Shown in pieces: positions 15,236-23,244 of a stretch of 32,936 bases of DNA (the first letter of the stretch is position 1; each line of letters begins with the position of its first letter). Position numbers and translations under genes: made by a program. The stretch covers positions 9,854 through 42,789 of the forward strand of contig CAJUNZ010000012.1 in NCBI GenBank assembly GCA_910587755.1. The letters are read 5' to 3'. The notes below the pieces were generated by a model. The model was not told the DNA's origin and searched no databases. It worked only from the letters and a program-made list of their open reading frames with translations. Source of the stretch: an uncultured Acetatifactor sp. (GTDB lineage: Bacteria > Bacillota > Clostridia > Lachnospirales > Lachnospiraceae).

Positions 15236-15490
15236 GTGGATAGAAATTTGAGAAAAGTTCGTGTTGGTAAAGTTACCAGCAATAAGATGGATAAAACCGT
15301 TGTCGTGGCCATCGAAGAGCATGTGAAGCACCCTCTTTATAAGAAAGTCGTAAAGCGCACTTACAAGCTGAAGGCACATGACGAGAAAAACGAGTGCAAT
15401 ATCGGCGACACCGTCAGAGTGATGGAGACAAGGCCTCTGTCCAAAGAGAAGAGATGGAGACTGGTGGAGATTATAGAGAGAGCTAAGTAA
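15236..15490 (+). CDS. rpsQ: 30S ribosomal protein S17
   Basis: Primary 16S rRNA binder of the 30S body, OB fold, 84 residues. Core motifs are RVGKVTSNKMDKTVVVAIE and IGDTVRVMETRPLSKEKRW. The reading frame extends to 15206, but GTG 15236 is the better start: AAGGAGA is 6 bases before it and the product begins MDRNLRKVRVG, as in relatives. A 73-base gap with competing hairpins follows. Confidence 0.95.
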   Translation: MDRNLRKVRVGKVTSNKMDKTVVVAIEEHVKHPLYKKVVKRTYKLKAHDEKNECNIGDTVRVMETRPLSKEKRWRLVEIIERAK

Positions 15491-15500
15491 ATTAGCACGG

Positions 15501-15545
15501 CGGGCAGATAGGTCCGGACGGCCTGCCCGGAGGGGCAGGGATCTG
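15501..15545 (+). promoter_or_regulatory. Mutually exclusive hairpins in the rpsQ-rplN gap
   Basis: Segment A CGGGCAG (15501-15507), segment B CTGCCCG (15523-15529) and segment C GGGCAG (15533-15538) allow either A:B (7 pairs) or B:C (6 pairs). The B:C form can also be closed by CAGAT (15505-15509) with ATCTG (15541-15545). The second form ends 7 bases before the rplN SD. This arrangement is typical of a switch between two folds, but no ligand or protein is indicated. Confidence 0.5.
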
Positions 15546-15563
15546 TAGTGAAGGAGGAGAATC

Positions 15564-15932
15564 ATGGTTCAGCAGGAAACGAGGTTAAAAGTTGCTGATA
15601 ACACCGGTGCGAAAGAGCTGCTTTGCATTCGTGTTATGGGCGGCTCTACGAGAAGATATGCCCATATTGGTGATGTGATTGTTGCTTCCGTCAAAGATGC
15701 AACACCAGGCGGCGTTGTAAAGAAGGGTGATGTTGTCAAAGCTGTAGTGGTACGCACTGCAAAGGAGGTACGCCGCAAGGACGGCTCCTACATCAAATTT
15801 GATGAGAATGCAGCGGTGATCATCAAGGAGGACAAGACACCCAGAGGAACCCGTATTTTTGGGCCGGTAGCGAGAGAGCTTCGTGAAAAACAGTTTATGA
15901 AGATTGTCTCTCTGGCTCCCGAGGTATTATAA
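15564..15932 (+). CDS. rplN: 50S ribosomal protein L14
   Basis: Universal interface protein forming bridge B8, 122 residues, the invariant family length. The N-terminus MVQQETRLKVADNTGAKEL, the motif CIRVMGGSTRRYA and the C-terminal ending PEVL are all typical. AAGGAGGAG precedes the ATG. This is the first gene of the classical spc section; the structured gap before it coincides with the S10/spc boundary. Confidence 0.98.
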   Translation: MVQQETRLKVADNTGAKELLCIRVMGGSTRRYAHIGDVIVASVKDATPGGVVKKGDVVKAVVVRTAKEVRRKDGSYIKFDENAAVIIKEDKTPRGTRIFGPVARELREKQFMKIVSLAPEVL

Positions 15933-15944
15933 GGAGGCGCCATT

Positions 15945-16256
15945 ATGTCAATGTTGAAGATTAAGAAGGGTGATACCGTCAGGGTCATTGCCGGCAAGGA
16001 CCGGGACGCAGAGGGGAAAGTGGTTTCCATAGATGCCAAGAATCACAGGGTGGTTGTGGAGGGCGTGAACATGATCACAAAGCATGCAAAACCTTCCCAG
16101 GCCAATCCTAACGGAGGCATCGTTAAGATGGAAGCTCCTATTGATATTTCAAACGTAATGCTCGTCTTCAAAGGCAAGACCACCAGGGTCGGCTTTAAGA
16201 TGGAGGGAGACAAGAAAGTCCGTTTCGCGAAATCTACAGGCGAAGTGATCGATTGA
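15945..16256 (+). CDS. rplX: 50S ribosomal protein L24
   Basis: Assembly-initiator protein with an N-terminal KOW motif. 103 residues: KKGDTVRVIAGKDRDAEGKV (about 6-25) is the KOW segment, followed by VEGVNMITKHAKPSQANPNG and a short C-terminal strand region. AAGGAGG precedes the ATG by 7 bases. Confidence 0.97.
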   Translation: MSMLKIKKGDTVRVIAGKDRDAEGKVVSIDAKNHRVVVEGVNMITKHAKPSQANPNGGIVKMEAPIDISNVMLVFKGKTTRVGFKMEGDKKVRFAKSTGEVID

Positions 16257-16278
16257 TCAATAGGAAGGAGGAAGAAAA

Positions 16279-16821
16279 GTGGCAAGACTGAAAGATCTGT
16301 ATTATGATGAAATCGTAGAAGCGATGACAAAGAAATTTGGATACAAGAATGTCATGCAGGTGCCTAAGATTGACAAGATTGTTGTCAACATGGGCGTGGG
16401 CGAGGCTAAGGAGAATGCCAAGATCCTTGAGAACGCCATGTCGGATATGGAGACCATCACCGGCCAGAAAGCAGTGCTTACCAAGGCAAAGAAATCCGTG
16501 GCGAATTTCAAGATCCGTGAGGGTATGGCCATCGGCTGCAAGACCACTCTGCGGGGAGAGAAGATGTATGAGTTCCTTGACAGGCTGGTAAACCTGGCGC
16601 TCCCCCGTGTGCGCGACTTCCGAGGCGTCAACCCCAACTCTTTTGACGGAAGGGGCAATTATGCCCTGGGCATCAAGGAGCAGTTCATCTTCCCTGAGAT
16701 CGAGTACGACAAGATTGACAAGACCAGGGGCATGGATATCATTTTTGTTACCACTGCCGGGACGGATGAAGAGGCCCGCGAGTTGCTGAGGCTGTTCAAC
16801 ATGCCTTTCGCAAAACAGTAA
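16279..16821 (+). CDS. rplE: 50S ribosomal protein L5
   Basis: Binds 5S rRNA and the P-site tRNA region of the central protuberance. 180 residues, normal size. Landmarks are KIVVNMGVGEAKEN, LTKAKKSVANFKIREGMAIG, RVRDFRGVNPNSFDGRGNY and EIEYDKIDKTRGMDI. It starts with GTG at 16279, with AAGGAGG at 16264-16270; no in-frame ATG upstream gives a better start. Confidence 0.97.
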   Translation: MARLKDLYYDEIVEAMTKKFGYKNVMQVPKIDKIVVNMGVGEAKENAKILENAMSDMETITGQKAVLTKAKKSVANFKIREGMAIGCKTTLRGEKMYEFLDRLVNLALPRVRDFRGVNPNSFDGRGNYALGIKEQFIFPEIEYDKIDKTRGMDIIFVTTAGTDEEARELLRLFNMPFAKQ

Positions 16822-16834
16822 GGAGGTAAATTAA

Positions 16835-17020
16835 ATGGCTAAGACATCTATGAAGATAAAGCAGCAGCGCAAGCCCAAGTTTTCCACCCAGGCATATTCT
16901 CGCTGCAGGATTTGTGGGCGTCCCCACGCGTACCTGAGAAAATACGGCGTCTGCAGAATCTGCTTCCGCGAGTTGGCTTACAAGGGTGCGATTCCTGGCG
17001 TCAAAAAGGCAAGCTGGTAG
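16835..17020 (+). CDS. rpsZ: 30S ribosomal protein S14, zinc-type
   Basis: Short zinc-binding (type Z) S14 of the 30S head, 61 residues. Two CxxC pairs, CRIC and CRIC, flank GRPHAYLRKYGV and form the zinc ribbon. Zinc-free paralogues in Firmicutes are about 89 residues and lack these cysteines. AAGGAGG is 8 bases before the ATG. Confidence 0.97.
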   Translation: MAKTSMKIKQQRKPKFSTQAYSRCRICGRPHAYLRKYGVCRICFRELAYKGAIPGVKKASW

Positions 17021-17036
17021 GAAGGAGGAAAATACC

Positions 17037-17438
17037 ATGACAATGAGCGATCCTATTGCAGATATGCTTACAAGAATTCGTAATGCCAATACTGCGAAGC
17101 ATGATACAGTGGACATTCCCGTGTCCAGGATGAAACTGTCCATCGCGCAGATCCTTCAGGATGAGGGTTATATCAACAAATATGAGGTTGTTGAGGACGG
17201 AAAGTTCAAGACCATCCATATTACTCTGAAGTATGCTGCCGACAAGAGCGAGAGAATCATCTCAGGCATCAAGAGGATCTCCAAGCCCGGCCTGCGCGTA
17301 TATGCGGGCAAGGATGAACTGCCCAGAGTGTTGGGCGGTCTGGGCATTGCGATCATTTCCACCAACCAGGGTGTTATCACTGACAAGAAGGCCCGGGAGC
17401 TGCAGGTGGGCGGCGAGGTGCTTGCATTCGTGTGGTAA
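17037..17438 (+). CDS. rpsH: 30S ribosomal protein S8
   Basis: Central-domain 16S rRNA binder; in E. coli it is also the repressor of the spc operon. 133 residues: MTMSDPIADMLTRIRNAN at the start, SKPGLRVYAGKDELPRVLGG in the middle and the C-terminal GGEVLAFVW. The frame opens upstream at 16986 inside rpsZ, but GAAGGAGG (17021-17028) and family alignment support ATG 17037. A 164-base structured gap follows before rplF. Confidence 0.97.
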   Translation: MTMSDPIADMLTRIRNANTAKHDTVDIPVSRMKLSIAQILQDEGYINKYEVVEDGKFKTIHITLKYAADKSERIISGIKRISKPGLRVYAGKDELPRVLGGLGIAIISTNQGVITDKKARELQVGGEVLAFVW

Positions 17439-17462
17439 GCACAGGTTAAGAAATGAGATGAT

Positions 17463-17573
17463 GCTGCCGGTTCTGCGGCACCGCAGAGTGCCTCGGACGG
17501 AGTGGTTCAGGGCGCAGGGACGGTGTTCGGCAGGTTTTGCGGCCATGGGCCCCCGGGCCTTGTCCGCGGCAGC
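17463..17573 (+). promoter_or_regulatory. Long-range closed RNA element in the rpsH-rplF gap
   Basis: GCTGCCG (17463-17469) pairs with CGGCAGC (17567-17573), enclosing about 97 bases. Inside, TCTGCGG (17472-17478) with CCGCAGA (17481-17487) makes a very stable short hairpin. GGCC (17541-17544) with GGCC (17556-17559) closes a GC-rich stem. The rplF SD (ATAGGAGG) begins about 14 bases downstream. Predicted by eye; no family assigned. Confidence 0.55.
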
Positions 17574-17602
17574 TGACCATATAGAATATAGGAGGTACGG
17601 GC

Positions 17603-18145
17603 ATGTCACGTATAGGTAGAATGCCAATCGCGGTTCCCGCAGGTGTCACTGTGGAAATTGCAGAAAATAACAAGGTTACTGTTAAGGGACCTAAGGGCAC
17701 ACTGGAGAGGGTGCTGCCCAGTGAGATGGAGATCAAGCAGGAGGCCGGCGAGATTCTGGTCAGCAGGCCCAACGATTTAAAGAAGATGAAATCTCTCCAC
17801 GGCCTTACTAGGACATTGATCAACAACATGGTGATGGGCGTCACCCAGGGCTACGAGAAGAAGCTTGAGGTGAACGGCGTAGGTTACAGGGCTGCAAAGG
17901 CAGGAAAGAAGCTTACCTTGAGCCTGGGCTACTCCCATCCGGTTGAGATGGAGGACCCTGAGGGCATTGAAACCGTCCTTGAGGGACAGAATGTCATCAT
18001 TGTCAAGGGAATTGACAAGGAGAAGGTGGGCCAGTTTGCGGCTGAGATCCGGGATAAGAGAAGGCCGGAGCCTTACAAGGGCAAGGGTATCAAGTATGCC
18101 GATGAAGTGATCAGGCGCAAGGTCGGCAAGACCGGTAAGAAATAA
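17603..18145 (+). CDS. rplF: 50S ribosomal protein L6
   Basis: Two-domain protein near the sarcin-ricin loop, 180 residues. The N-terminus MSRIGRMPIAVPAGVTVEI, then VKGPKGTLERVLP, and the C-terminal signature RRPEPYKGKGIKYADEVIRR are all present. AGGAGGT is 8 bases before the ATG. Confidence 0.98.
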   Translation: MSRIGRMPIAVPAGVTVEIAENNKVTVKGPKGTLERVLPSEMEIKQEAGEILVSRPNDLKKMKSLHGLTRTLINNMVMGVTQGYEKKLEVNGVGYRAAKAGKKLTLSLGYSHPVEMEDPEGIETVLEGQNVIIVKGIDKEKVGQFAAEIRDKRRPEPYKGKGIKYADEVIRRKVGKTGKK

Positions 18146-18164
18146 CAGATAAGGAGAGTTGAAG

Positions 18165-18533
18165 ATGGTTAACAAGAAATCGAGAAATGATGTCCGTGTT
18201 AAAAAGCACATGAGAATTCGTAACCGCTTCAGTGGCACTGCGTCAAGACCTCGCCTTGCGGTGTTCAGGAGCAATAATCATATGTATGCTCAAATTATCG
18301 ACGATACGGTTGGGAATACATTGGTGTCCGCTTCCACCCTTGAAAAAGAGATCAGGGCTGAGCTTACCAAGACCAATGATGTGGCTGCGGCAGCATATCT
18401 GGGAACTGTCATAGGAAAGAGAGCTGTGGAAAAAGGGATCCAGAGCGTTGTCTTTGACAGGGGCGGCTATATTTACCATGGTAAAGTTGCAGCGTTGGCT
18501 GACGCGGCCAGGGAAGCTGGCCTGGAATTCTAG
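18165..18533 (+). CDS. rplR: 50S ribosomal protein L18
   Basis: Delivers 5S rRNA to the large subunit with L5. 122 residues: MVNKKSRNDVRVKKHMRIRN (basic N-terminus), ASRPRLAVFRSNNHMYAQII, and the closing YHGKVAALADAAREAGLEF. ATG 18165 has AAGGAGA 7 bases upstream; an in-frame TTG two codons earlier is not needed. Confidence 0.97.
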   Translation: MVNKKSRNDVRVKKHMRIRNRFSGTASRPRLAVFRSNNHMYAQIIDDTVGNTLVSASTLEKEIRAELTKTNDVAAAAYLGTVIGKRAVEKGIQSVVFDRGGYIYHGKVAALADAAREAGLEF

Positions 18534-18555
18534 GAAAGGAAGAGGATAACACACC

Positions 18556-19065
18556 ATGAAACACAGCATCATAGATGTAAGCCAGTTAGAGTTGAATGAC
18601 AAGGTTGTGGCCATCAAGCGTGTTACCAAGACCGTCAAGGGCGGGCGCAATATGCGCTTCACTGCCCTGGTGGTGGTTGGAGACGGCAACGGCTATGTGG
18701 GCGCCGGTCTGGGCAAGGCGGTGGAAATTCCCGAGGCTATCCGCAAGGGAAAGGAAGACGCCATCAAGCATCTTGTCAAAATATCGCTGGATGAGAATAA
18801 CTCCATCACGCATGATTTCATCGGCAAGTACGGCTCCGCCAATGTGCTGCTGAAGAAGGCTCCGGAAGGAACCGGAATCATTGCCGGAGGTCCTGCCCGT
18901 GTGGTATGCGAGCTTGCAGGCATTAAGAATATCAGGACCAAGTCCCTTGGATCCAACAATAAGCAGAATGTTGTTCTTGCGACGCTCACGGGCCTGACGC
19001 AGATCAAGTCTCCGGAAGAGGTGGCCAGGAGCCGCGGCAAGTCTGTGGAGGACGTGACAGCTTAA
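18556..19065 (+). CDS. rpsE: 30S ribosomal protein S5
   Basis: Accuracy protein at the mRNA entry site. 169 residues with the double-stranded-RNA-binding-like N domain (VVAIKRVTKTVKGGRNMRFT), VVGDGNGYVGAGLGKAVEIP, and the C-domain LGSNNKQNVVLATLTGL. The SD is purine-rich rather than canonical (AGGAAGAGG). Confidence 0.97.
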   Translation: MKHSIIDVSQLELNDKVVAIKRVTKTVKGGRNMRFTALVVVGDGNGYVGAGLGKAVEIPEAIRKGKEDAIKHLVKISLDENNSITHDFIGKYGSANVLLKKAPEGTGIIAGGPARVVCELAGIKNIRTKSLGSNNKQNVVLATLTGLTQIKSPEEVARSRGKSVEDVTA

Positions 19066-19110
19066 GGAAGGTCCTTCCCAGGCTAAGTCGCAGTTGAAAG
19101 GAGAACAGTC

Positions 19111-19296
19111 ATGGAAGATAAGAAGTTAAAGATCACTTTGGTAAAATCCACCATTGGCGCCGTGGCAAAGAACAAGGCAGTGGTGGAATCAATGGGGCTC
19201 CGCAAAATAGGCAGGTCTGTAATACTTCCTGATAACGATGCAACAAGGGGGCAGATCCGCAAGGTGAGCCATTTATTGAAAGTTGAAGAAGTATAG
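19111..19296 (+). CDS. rpmD: 50S ribosomal protein L30
   Basis: Small bacterial L30, 61 residues, with the ferredoxin-like core KITLVKSTIGAVAKNKAVV and the typical LRKIGRSVILPDNDATRGQI. GAAAGGAG precedes the ATG. The 45-base gap before it shows nothing notable. Confidence 0.96.
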   Translation: MEDKKLKITLVKSTIGAVAKNKAVVESMGLRKIGRSVILPDNDATRGQIRKVSHLLKVEEV

Positions 19297-19315
19297 TCGA
19301 TAGGAGGTGTTAGAT

Positions 19316-19753
19316 ATGGAAATGTCCAATTTGAGGCCTGCAGATGGCTCAAAGCATAATGGTTTCAGAAGGGGCCGCGGTCATGGCTCAGGAAACGGCA
19401 AGACCGCCGGCAAGGGACACAAAGGCCAGAAGGCCCGTTCCGGCGCACCCAGGATCGGCTTTGAGGGTGGCCAGATGCCTTTGTACAGGCGCCTTCCCAA
19501 GAGGGGCTTTACAAACAGGAATTCTAAGGATATCGTTGCGATCAATGTAAGCGCGCTGGAGCGTTTTGAAGACGGTACAACAGTGGATGTGAATACACTC
19601 ATTGAGGCCGGCATCATTAAGAAGCGCCGGGACGGCGTAAAGGTGCTTGGGTATGGAGAATTTACCAAAAAGCTCAATGTCAGGGTAGACGCATTCAGTG
19701 CATCTGCAAAGGAAAAAATTGAAGCACTTGGTGGAACAGCAGAGGTGATGTAA
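19316..19753 (+). CDS. rplO: 50S ribosomal protein L15
   Basis: Late-assembly protein spanning several 23S rRNA domains. 145 residues: SNLRPADGSKHNGFRRGRGH and the glycine-rich GSGNGKTAGKGHKGQKARSG at the N-terminus, then FEGGQMPLYRRLPKRGF. TAGGAGGTG supports ATG 19316. The stop overlaps the secY start by one base (TAATG), a very common coupling. Confidence 0.97.
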   Translation: MEMSNLRPADGSKHNGFRRGRGHGSGNGKTAGKGHKGQKARSGAPRIGFEGGQMPLYRRLPKRGFTNRNSKDIVAINVSALERFEDGTTVDVNTLIEAGIIKKRRDGVKVLGYGEFTKKLNVRVDAFSASAKEKIEALGGTAEVM

Positions 19754-21066
19754 TGCTCACAACACTGAAAAACGCATTCAAAATTAAAGAACTCAGGGAC
19801 AAGATTTTATTCACCTTCGCCATGTTGGTTGTGATCCGTATCGGGTCACAACTTCCCGTGCCGGGGGTGAACACCGAATATTTCAAAAACTGGTTTAATG
19901 CTCAGTCCGAGGGTGCGTTCAGCTTTTTTGATGCGGTAACAGGTGGTTCCTTCATCAATATGTCAATTCTGGCCCTGAACATTACGCCCTATATCAACTC
20001 TTCCATTATCATGCAGCTGCTCACCATTGCCATTCCCAAGCTGGAGGAGCTGCAGCGGGACGGAGAGGACGGAAGAAAGAAGATCGCCTCCATCACCAGA
20101 TATCTGACGGTGGGGCTGGCTCTGATTCAGTCCACGGCCATGGCTGTGGGTTTCGGCAGACAGGGTTATCTGATCCAGTTTAATGCGCTGAATGTGATCT
20201 GTGCCGTGGCGACGCTCACGGCAGGAAGTGCCTTCCTTATGTGGGTGGGTGAGAGGATCACGGAGAAGGGCATCGGAAACGGTATTTCCATTGTCCTTGT
20301 CATCAATATTATTTCCAGGCTGCCGGAGGATCTGGGGAATCTGTTTGAGCAGTTTGTGTTTGGCAAGGCTCCTGCCACGGCGGTTCTCGCGGCTGTGGTT
20401 ATTTTTGCAATTATTATTGCCATGGTGGTGCTGGTCATTATTCTGAATGACGGTGTGCGCCGGATCCCCGTACAGTATGCCAACAAAGTCCAGGGCCGTA
20501 AGATGGTGGGGGGACAGACCTCCAACATACCGCTGAAGGTGAACACGGCAGGCGTGATTCCAGTTATCTTTGCACAGTCCCTGCTGCAGATGCCCGGCAT
20601 AATTTCTTCTTTTGCGGGTTATGCGGGAACAGGTGTCTGGAGTGAGATTTTGAAGTACCTGAACGCCACTTACTGGCTTAACCCGGGCCAGATGAGATAT
20701 TCCATCGGTCTGTTGGCGTATATTGCAATGATCATTTTCTTTGCATATTTTTACACGTCCGTCACCTTTAATCCTCTGATGATAGCTGATAACATGAAGA
20801 AGCAGGGTGGTTTTATCCCGGGTATCAGGCCAGGGAAGCCCACAAGTGATTATCTGAACAAAGAGCTGAACTACATTGTGTTTATCGGCGCCGTGGGACT
20901 GACGATTGTGGCGGTTCTGCCGTATTTTTTCAGCGGAGTGTTCAAGGCAAGCGTATCTTTTGGCGGCACAAGCCTTATCATTATTGTCAGCGTGGTACTT
21001 GAGACAATGAAACAGGTAGAATCCCAGATGCTGGTCCGGAATTACAAGGGCTTTCTGGAGAAATAA
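19753..21066 (+). CDS. secY: Preprotein translocase subunit SecY
   Basis: Channel-forming subunit of the SecYEG translocon, an integral membrane protein with ten transmembrane helices. 437 residues, standard. Landmarks are IRIGSQLPVPGVNT after helix 1, the plug/helix 2 region (NMSILALNITPYINSSIIMQ), ERITEKGIGNGISIV, and the cytosolic loop NMKKQGGFIPGIRPGKPT. It starts directly on the rplO stop. A 123-base gap with hairpins separates it from adk. Confidence 0.98.
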   Translation: MLTTLKNAFKIKELRDKILFTFAMLVVIRIGSQLPVPGVNTEYFKNWFNAQSEGAFSFFDAVTGGSFINMSILALNITPYINSSIIMQLLTIAIPKLEELQRDGEDGRKKIASITRYLTVGLALIQSTAMAVGFGRQGYLIQFNALNVICAVATLTAGSAFLMWVGERITEKGIGNGISIVLVINIISRLPEDLGNLFEQFVFGKAPATAVLAAVVIFAIIIAMVVLVIILNDGVRRIPVQYANKVQGRKMVGGQTSNIPLKVNTAGVIPVIFAQSLLQMPGIISSFAGYAGTGVWSEILKYLNATYWLNPGQMRYSIGLLAYIAMIIFFAYFYTSVTFNPLMIADNMKKQGGFIPGIRPGKPTSDYLNKELNYIVFIGAVGLTIVAVLPYFFSGVFKASVSFGGTSLIIIVSVVLETMKQVESQMLVRNYKGFLEK

Positions 21067-21080
21067 AGTCAGGAATCAGT

Positions 21081-21178
21081 GAGGCTGTCGCACAAACGGA
21101 TGAAATTGTAGGTGGGGCAGTCTCATTTTGTAATTAGGGGCATTGATTTAAAAGAGATTTTGCGCGCTGAAGCGCGCA
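21081..21178 (+). promoter_or_regulatory. Hairpins in the secY-adk gap
   Basis: GAGGCTG (21081-21087) pairs with CAGTCTC (21118-21124, one wobble) and is followed by ATTTTG. TGCGCGC (21161-21167) pairs with GCGCGCA (21172-21178) across a TGAA loop. This second stem touches the adk SD (AGGAGGG, 21178-21184), so it could modulate adk translation. No convincing promoter was seen in the gap. Confidence 0.55.
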
Positions 21179-21189
21179 GGAGGGTGTAA

Positions 21190-21831
21190 ATGAAAGTCAT
21201 TATGTTAGGAGCGCCGGGGGCCGGGAAGGGCACCCAGGCAAAGATGATCGCAGAAAAGTTCGGCATTCCCCATATCTCCACAGGGGATATCTTCCGCGCC
21301 AACATTCAGAAGGGGACGGAGCTTGGGGCAGAGGCAAAGAAATACATGGACCAGGGGCTTTTGGTGCCTGACGAACTCACGGTGAAGATTCTTCTGGACA
21401 GGGTGGCCCAGGATGACTGCGGCAAGGGCTATGTGCTGGACGGATTTCCCAGGACCATTCCCCAGGCCAAAGTGCTTGATGAGGCTCTTGAGAAACTGGG
21501 AGAGAAGATTGACTATGCGGTGGATGTGGATGTGGCCGACGAGCACATTGTAAAGAGAATGTCCGGCCGCAGGGCCTGCCTGAAGTGTGGTGCTACATAC
21601 CACGTGGAGCACATTCCGCCCAGGCAGGAGGGAGTCTGCGACAGCTGCGGCAGCGATCTGGTGCTGAGAGACGACGACAAGCCTGAGACAGTTATGAACC
21701 GTCTGAAAGTGTACCACGACCAGACACAGCCTCTGATCGAGTACTATGGACAGAAGGGTATCCTGCGGAAGGTGGACGGCACCATGGAAATGCAGGATGT
21801 ATTTCATGCCATTGTGGATTTGTTAGGGTAG
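21190..21831 (+). CDS. adk: Adenylate kinase (zinc-containing, long form)
   Basis: Interconverts AMP + ATP and 2 ADP in the cytoplasm. 213 residues: the P-loop GAPGAGKGTQ at 7-16, the AMP-binding DGFPRT, and a LID domain at about 125-162 carrying CLKCG and CDSCG, the four-cysteine zinc site of Gram-positive enzymes. AGGAGGG is six bases before the ATG. The secY-adk-map order is the usual Firmicute arrangement. Confidence 0.98.
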   Translation: MKVIMLGAPGAGKGTQAKMIAEKFGIPHISTGDIFRANIQKGTELGAEAKKYMDQGLLVPDELTVKILLDRVAQDDCGKGYVLDGFPRTIPQAKVLDEALEKLGEKIDYAVDVDVADEHIVKRMSGRRACLKCGATYHVEHIPPRQEGVCDSCGSDLVLRDDDKPETVMNRLKVYHDQTQPLIEYYGQKGILRKVDGTMEMQDVFHAIVDLLG

Positions 21832-21844
21832 GTGGCCTTTTATC

Positions 21845-22594
21845 ATGGGGATAATCATTAAGACTGAGGAGCAGATCAATCTGATACGGGAGTCCTGCAG
21901 GCTTCTGGCCATTGTGCATAGGGAGCTGGGGGAACTTATCCGTCCGGGGATATCCACCCGGGAGATCGACATCAAAGGGGATCAGCTTATCCGTAAACTG
22001 GGAGGAGTACCCAATTTTCTCCACTATCAGGGGTATCCTGCCAGCATCTGTGTGTCTGTAAACGACGAGGTGGTCCACGGTATACCCAGCAAACGCCGCA
22101 TTCTCCAGGAAGGGGATATTGTCAGCCTGGATGCGGGCATGATTTACAAGGGATATCATTCCGACCAGGCCAGGACCCACGCTGTGGGCCAGATCAGTCC
22201 TGAGGCCCAGAAGCTGATTGACGTGACCCGGGAAAGCTTTTTTGCCGGTATAAAGATGGCCAGGGCGGGCAATCATCTCTTTGACATTTCCAATGCCATT
22301 GCGGCTTATGTGAAGCCCTTCGGCTACGGCATAGTGCGTGACCTGGTGGGACACGGGGTGGGGACCAAGCTTCACGAGGATCCCCAGATTCCCAATTACC
22401 AGCAGAAGCGCAGAGGCCCCAAGCTGCGTCCGGGAATGACCCTGGCCGTGGAGCCCATGATCAATATGGGCAGGGGGGATGTGGAATGGCTGGAGGACAA
22501 CTGGACTGTTGTGACCCAGGACGGTTCCCTCTCGGCTCACTATGAGAACACGATCCTGATCACGGAGGGCGAGCCGGAGATATTGACAGTTTAG
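21845..22594 (+). CDS. map: Type I methionine aminopeptidase
   Basis: Removes the initiator methionine from nascent proteins. 249 residues, the simple type Ia form. The dimetal ligands can be placed in SLDAGM, YHSDQAR, GHGVG, AVEPM and YENT (Asp, Asp, His, Glu, Glu), with the conserved HGIP-type segment as VVHGIPSK. The start follows adk by 13 bases with only a weak SD (TAGGTGG). Confidence 0.98.
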   Translation: MGIIIKTEEQINLIRESCRLLAIVHRELGELIRPGISTREIDIKGDQLIRKLGGVPNFLHYQGYPASICVSVNDEVVHGIPSKRRILQEGDIVSLDAGMIYKGYHSDQARTHAVGQISPEAQKLIDVTRESFFAGIKMARAGNHLFDISNAIAAYVKPFGYGIVRDLVGHGVGTKLHEDPQIPNYQQKRRGPKLRPGMTLAVEPMINMGRGDVEWLEDNWTVVTQDGSLSAHYENTILITEGEPEILTV

Positions 22595-22634
22595 AAACTT
22601 GGGAAGACATTTCCTTAGTAGGGGATGAGTGGAT

Positions 22635-22916
22635 ATGATAGGACAGTTTGCAGTCTCAAAGGCAGGGCATGACAAGGGTACGCTCTATGTGGTGGTTGCC
22701 AGGGAAGGGGATTTCGTGTACCTAAGCGACGGGCGTCTGAAAACGCCCCAGAAGCCGAAAAAGAAGCGGCTGCGGCATATACAGCCGGTAAACGCCGCAG
22801 TGGAAGGAGAACTCCTGCACAGGCTCCTGGAGGGCGGGAAGGTGTATGCGGAAGAAATCGGGCATGCTCTGAAGCTGTACTGCAGAAGTGTGGAAGGGCC
22901 GCAGGGCCGCAGATAA
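22635..22916 (+). CDS. KOW-domain RNA-binding protein (L14e-like)
   Basis: Small basic protein of 93 residues commonly found between map and infA in Clostridia. An SH3-like KOW region occupies about residues 1-50 (IGQFAVSKAGHDKGTLYVVV, then FVYLSDGRLKTPQKPKKKR), resembling the archaeal/eukaryotic L14e fold. The C-terminal 40 residues look helical. ATG 22635 follows GGGG at 22621-22624 by ten bases; GTG 22629 is an alternative start two codons earlier. A role in ribosome function or assembly is likely from context but has not been shown for this protein. Confidence 0.8.
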   Translation: MIGQFAVSKAGHDKGTLYVVVAREGDFVYLSDGRLKTPQKPKKKRLRHIQPVNAAVEGELLHRLLEGGKVYAEEIGHALKLYCRSVEGPQGRR

Positions 22917-22931
22917 TTATGGAGGGAATAT

Positions 22932-23150
22932 ATGTCTAAAAGTGATGTGATCGAGATTGAAGGTACGGTTGTGGAGAAGCTCCCCAATACCATGTTCCAG
23001 GTGGAGCTGGAGAACGGCCACCGTGTGCTGGCGCATATCAGCGGCAAGCTGCGCCAGAATTTCATCCGCATCCTGCCCGGAGACAAGGTGACACTGGAAC
23101 TTTCGCCCTATGATCTGAACAAAGGGCGCATTATCTGGAGAGATAAATAG
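22932..23150 (+). CDS. infA: Translation initiation factor IF-1
   Basis: OB-fold factor that occupies the 30S A site during initiation. 72 residues, the canonical length, with IEIEGTVVEKLPNTMFQVEL, GHRVLAHISGKLR and the closing LNKGRIIWRDK. GGAGGG precedes the ATG. In most relatives rpmJ follows at once; here a kinase gene intervenes. Confidence 0.98.
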   Translation: MSKSDVIEIEGTVVEKLPNTMFQVELENGHRVLAHISGKLRQNFIRILPGDKVTLELSPYDLNKGRIIWRDK

Positions 23151-23151
23151 G

Positions 23152-23225
23152 CCGGCATTGCCGGGGGCGTCTTCGGGGCAGCCCCTGGCAGGAATCGCCT
23201 GATGGAATCCGTCTGGCGGCAGACG
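23152..23225 (+). promoter_or_regulatory. Hairpins in the gap between infA and the kinase-like gene
   Basis: CCGGC (23152-23156) with GCCGG (23160-23164), starting two bases after the infA stop, and CGTCT (23210-23214) with AGACG (23221-23225) form short GC-rich stems. No U-tract and no promoter were seen, so the kinase-like gene is probably read from the operon. Confidence 0.4.
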
Positions 23226-23244
23226 TTGGAAGGATGGTTGAAGT

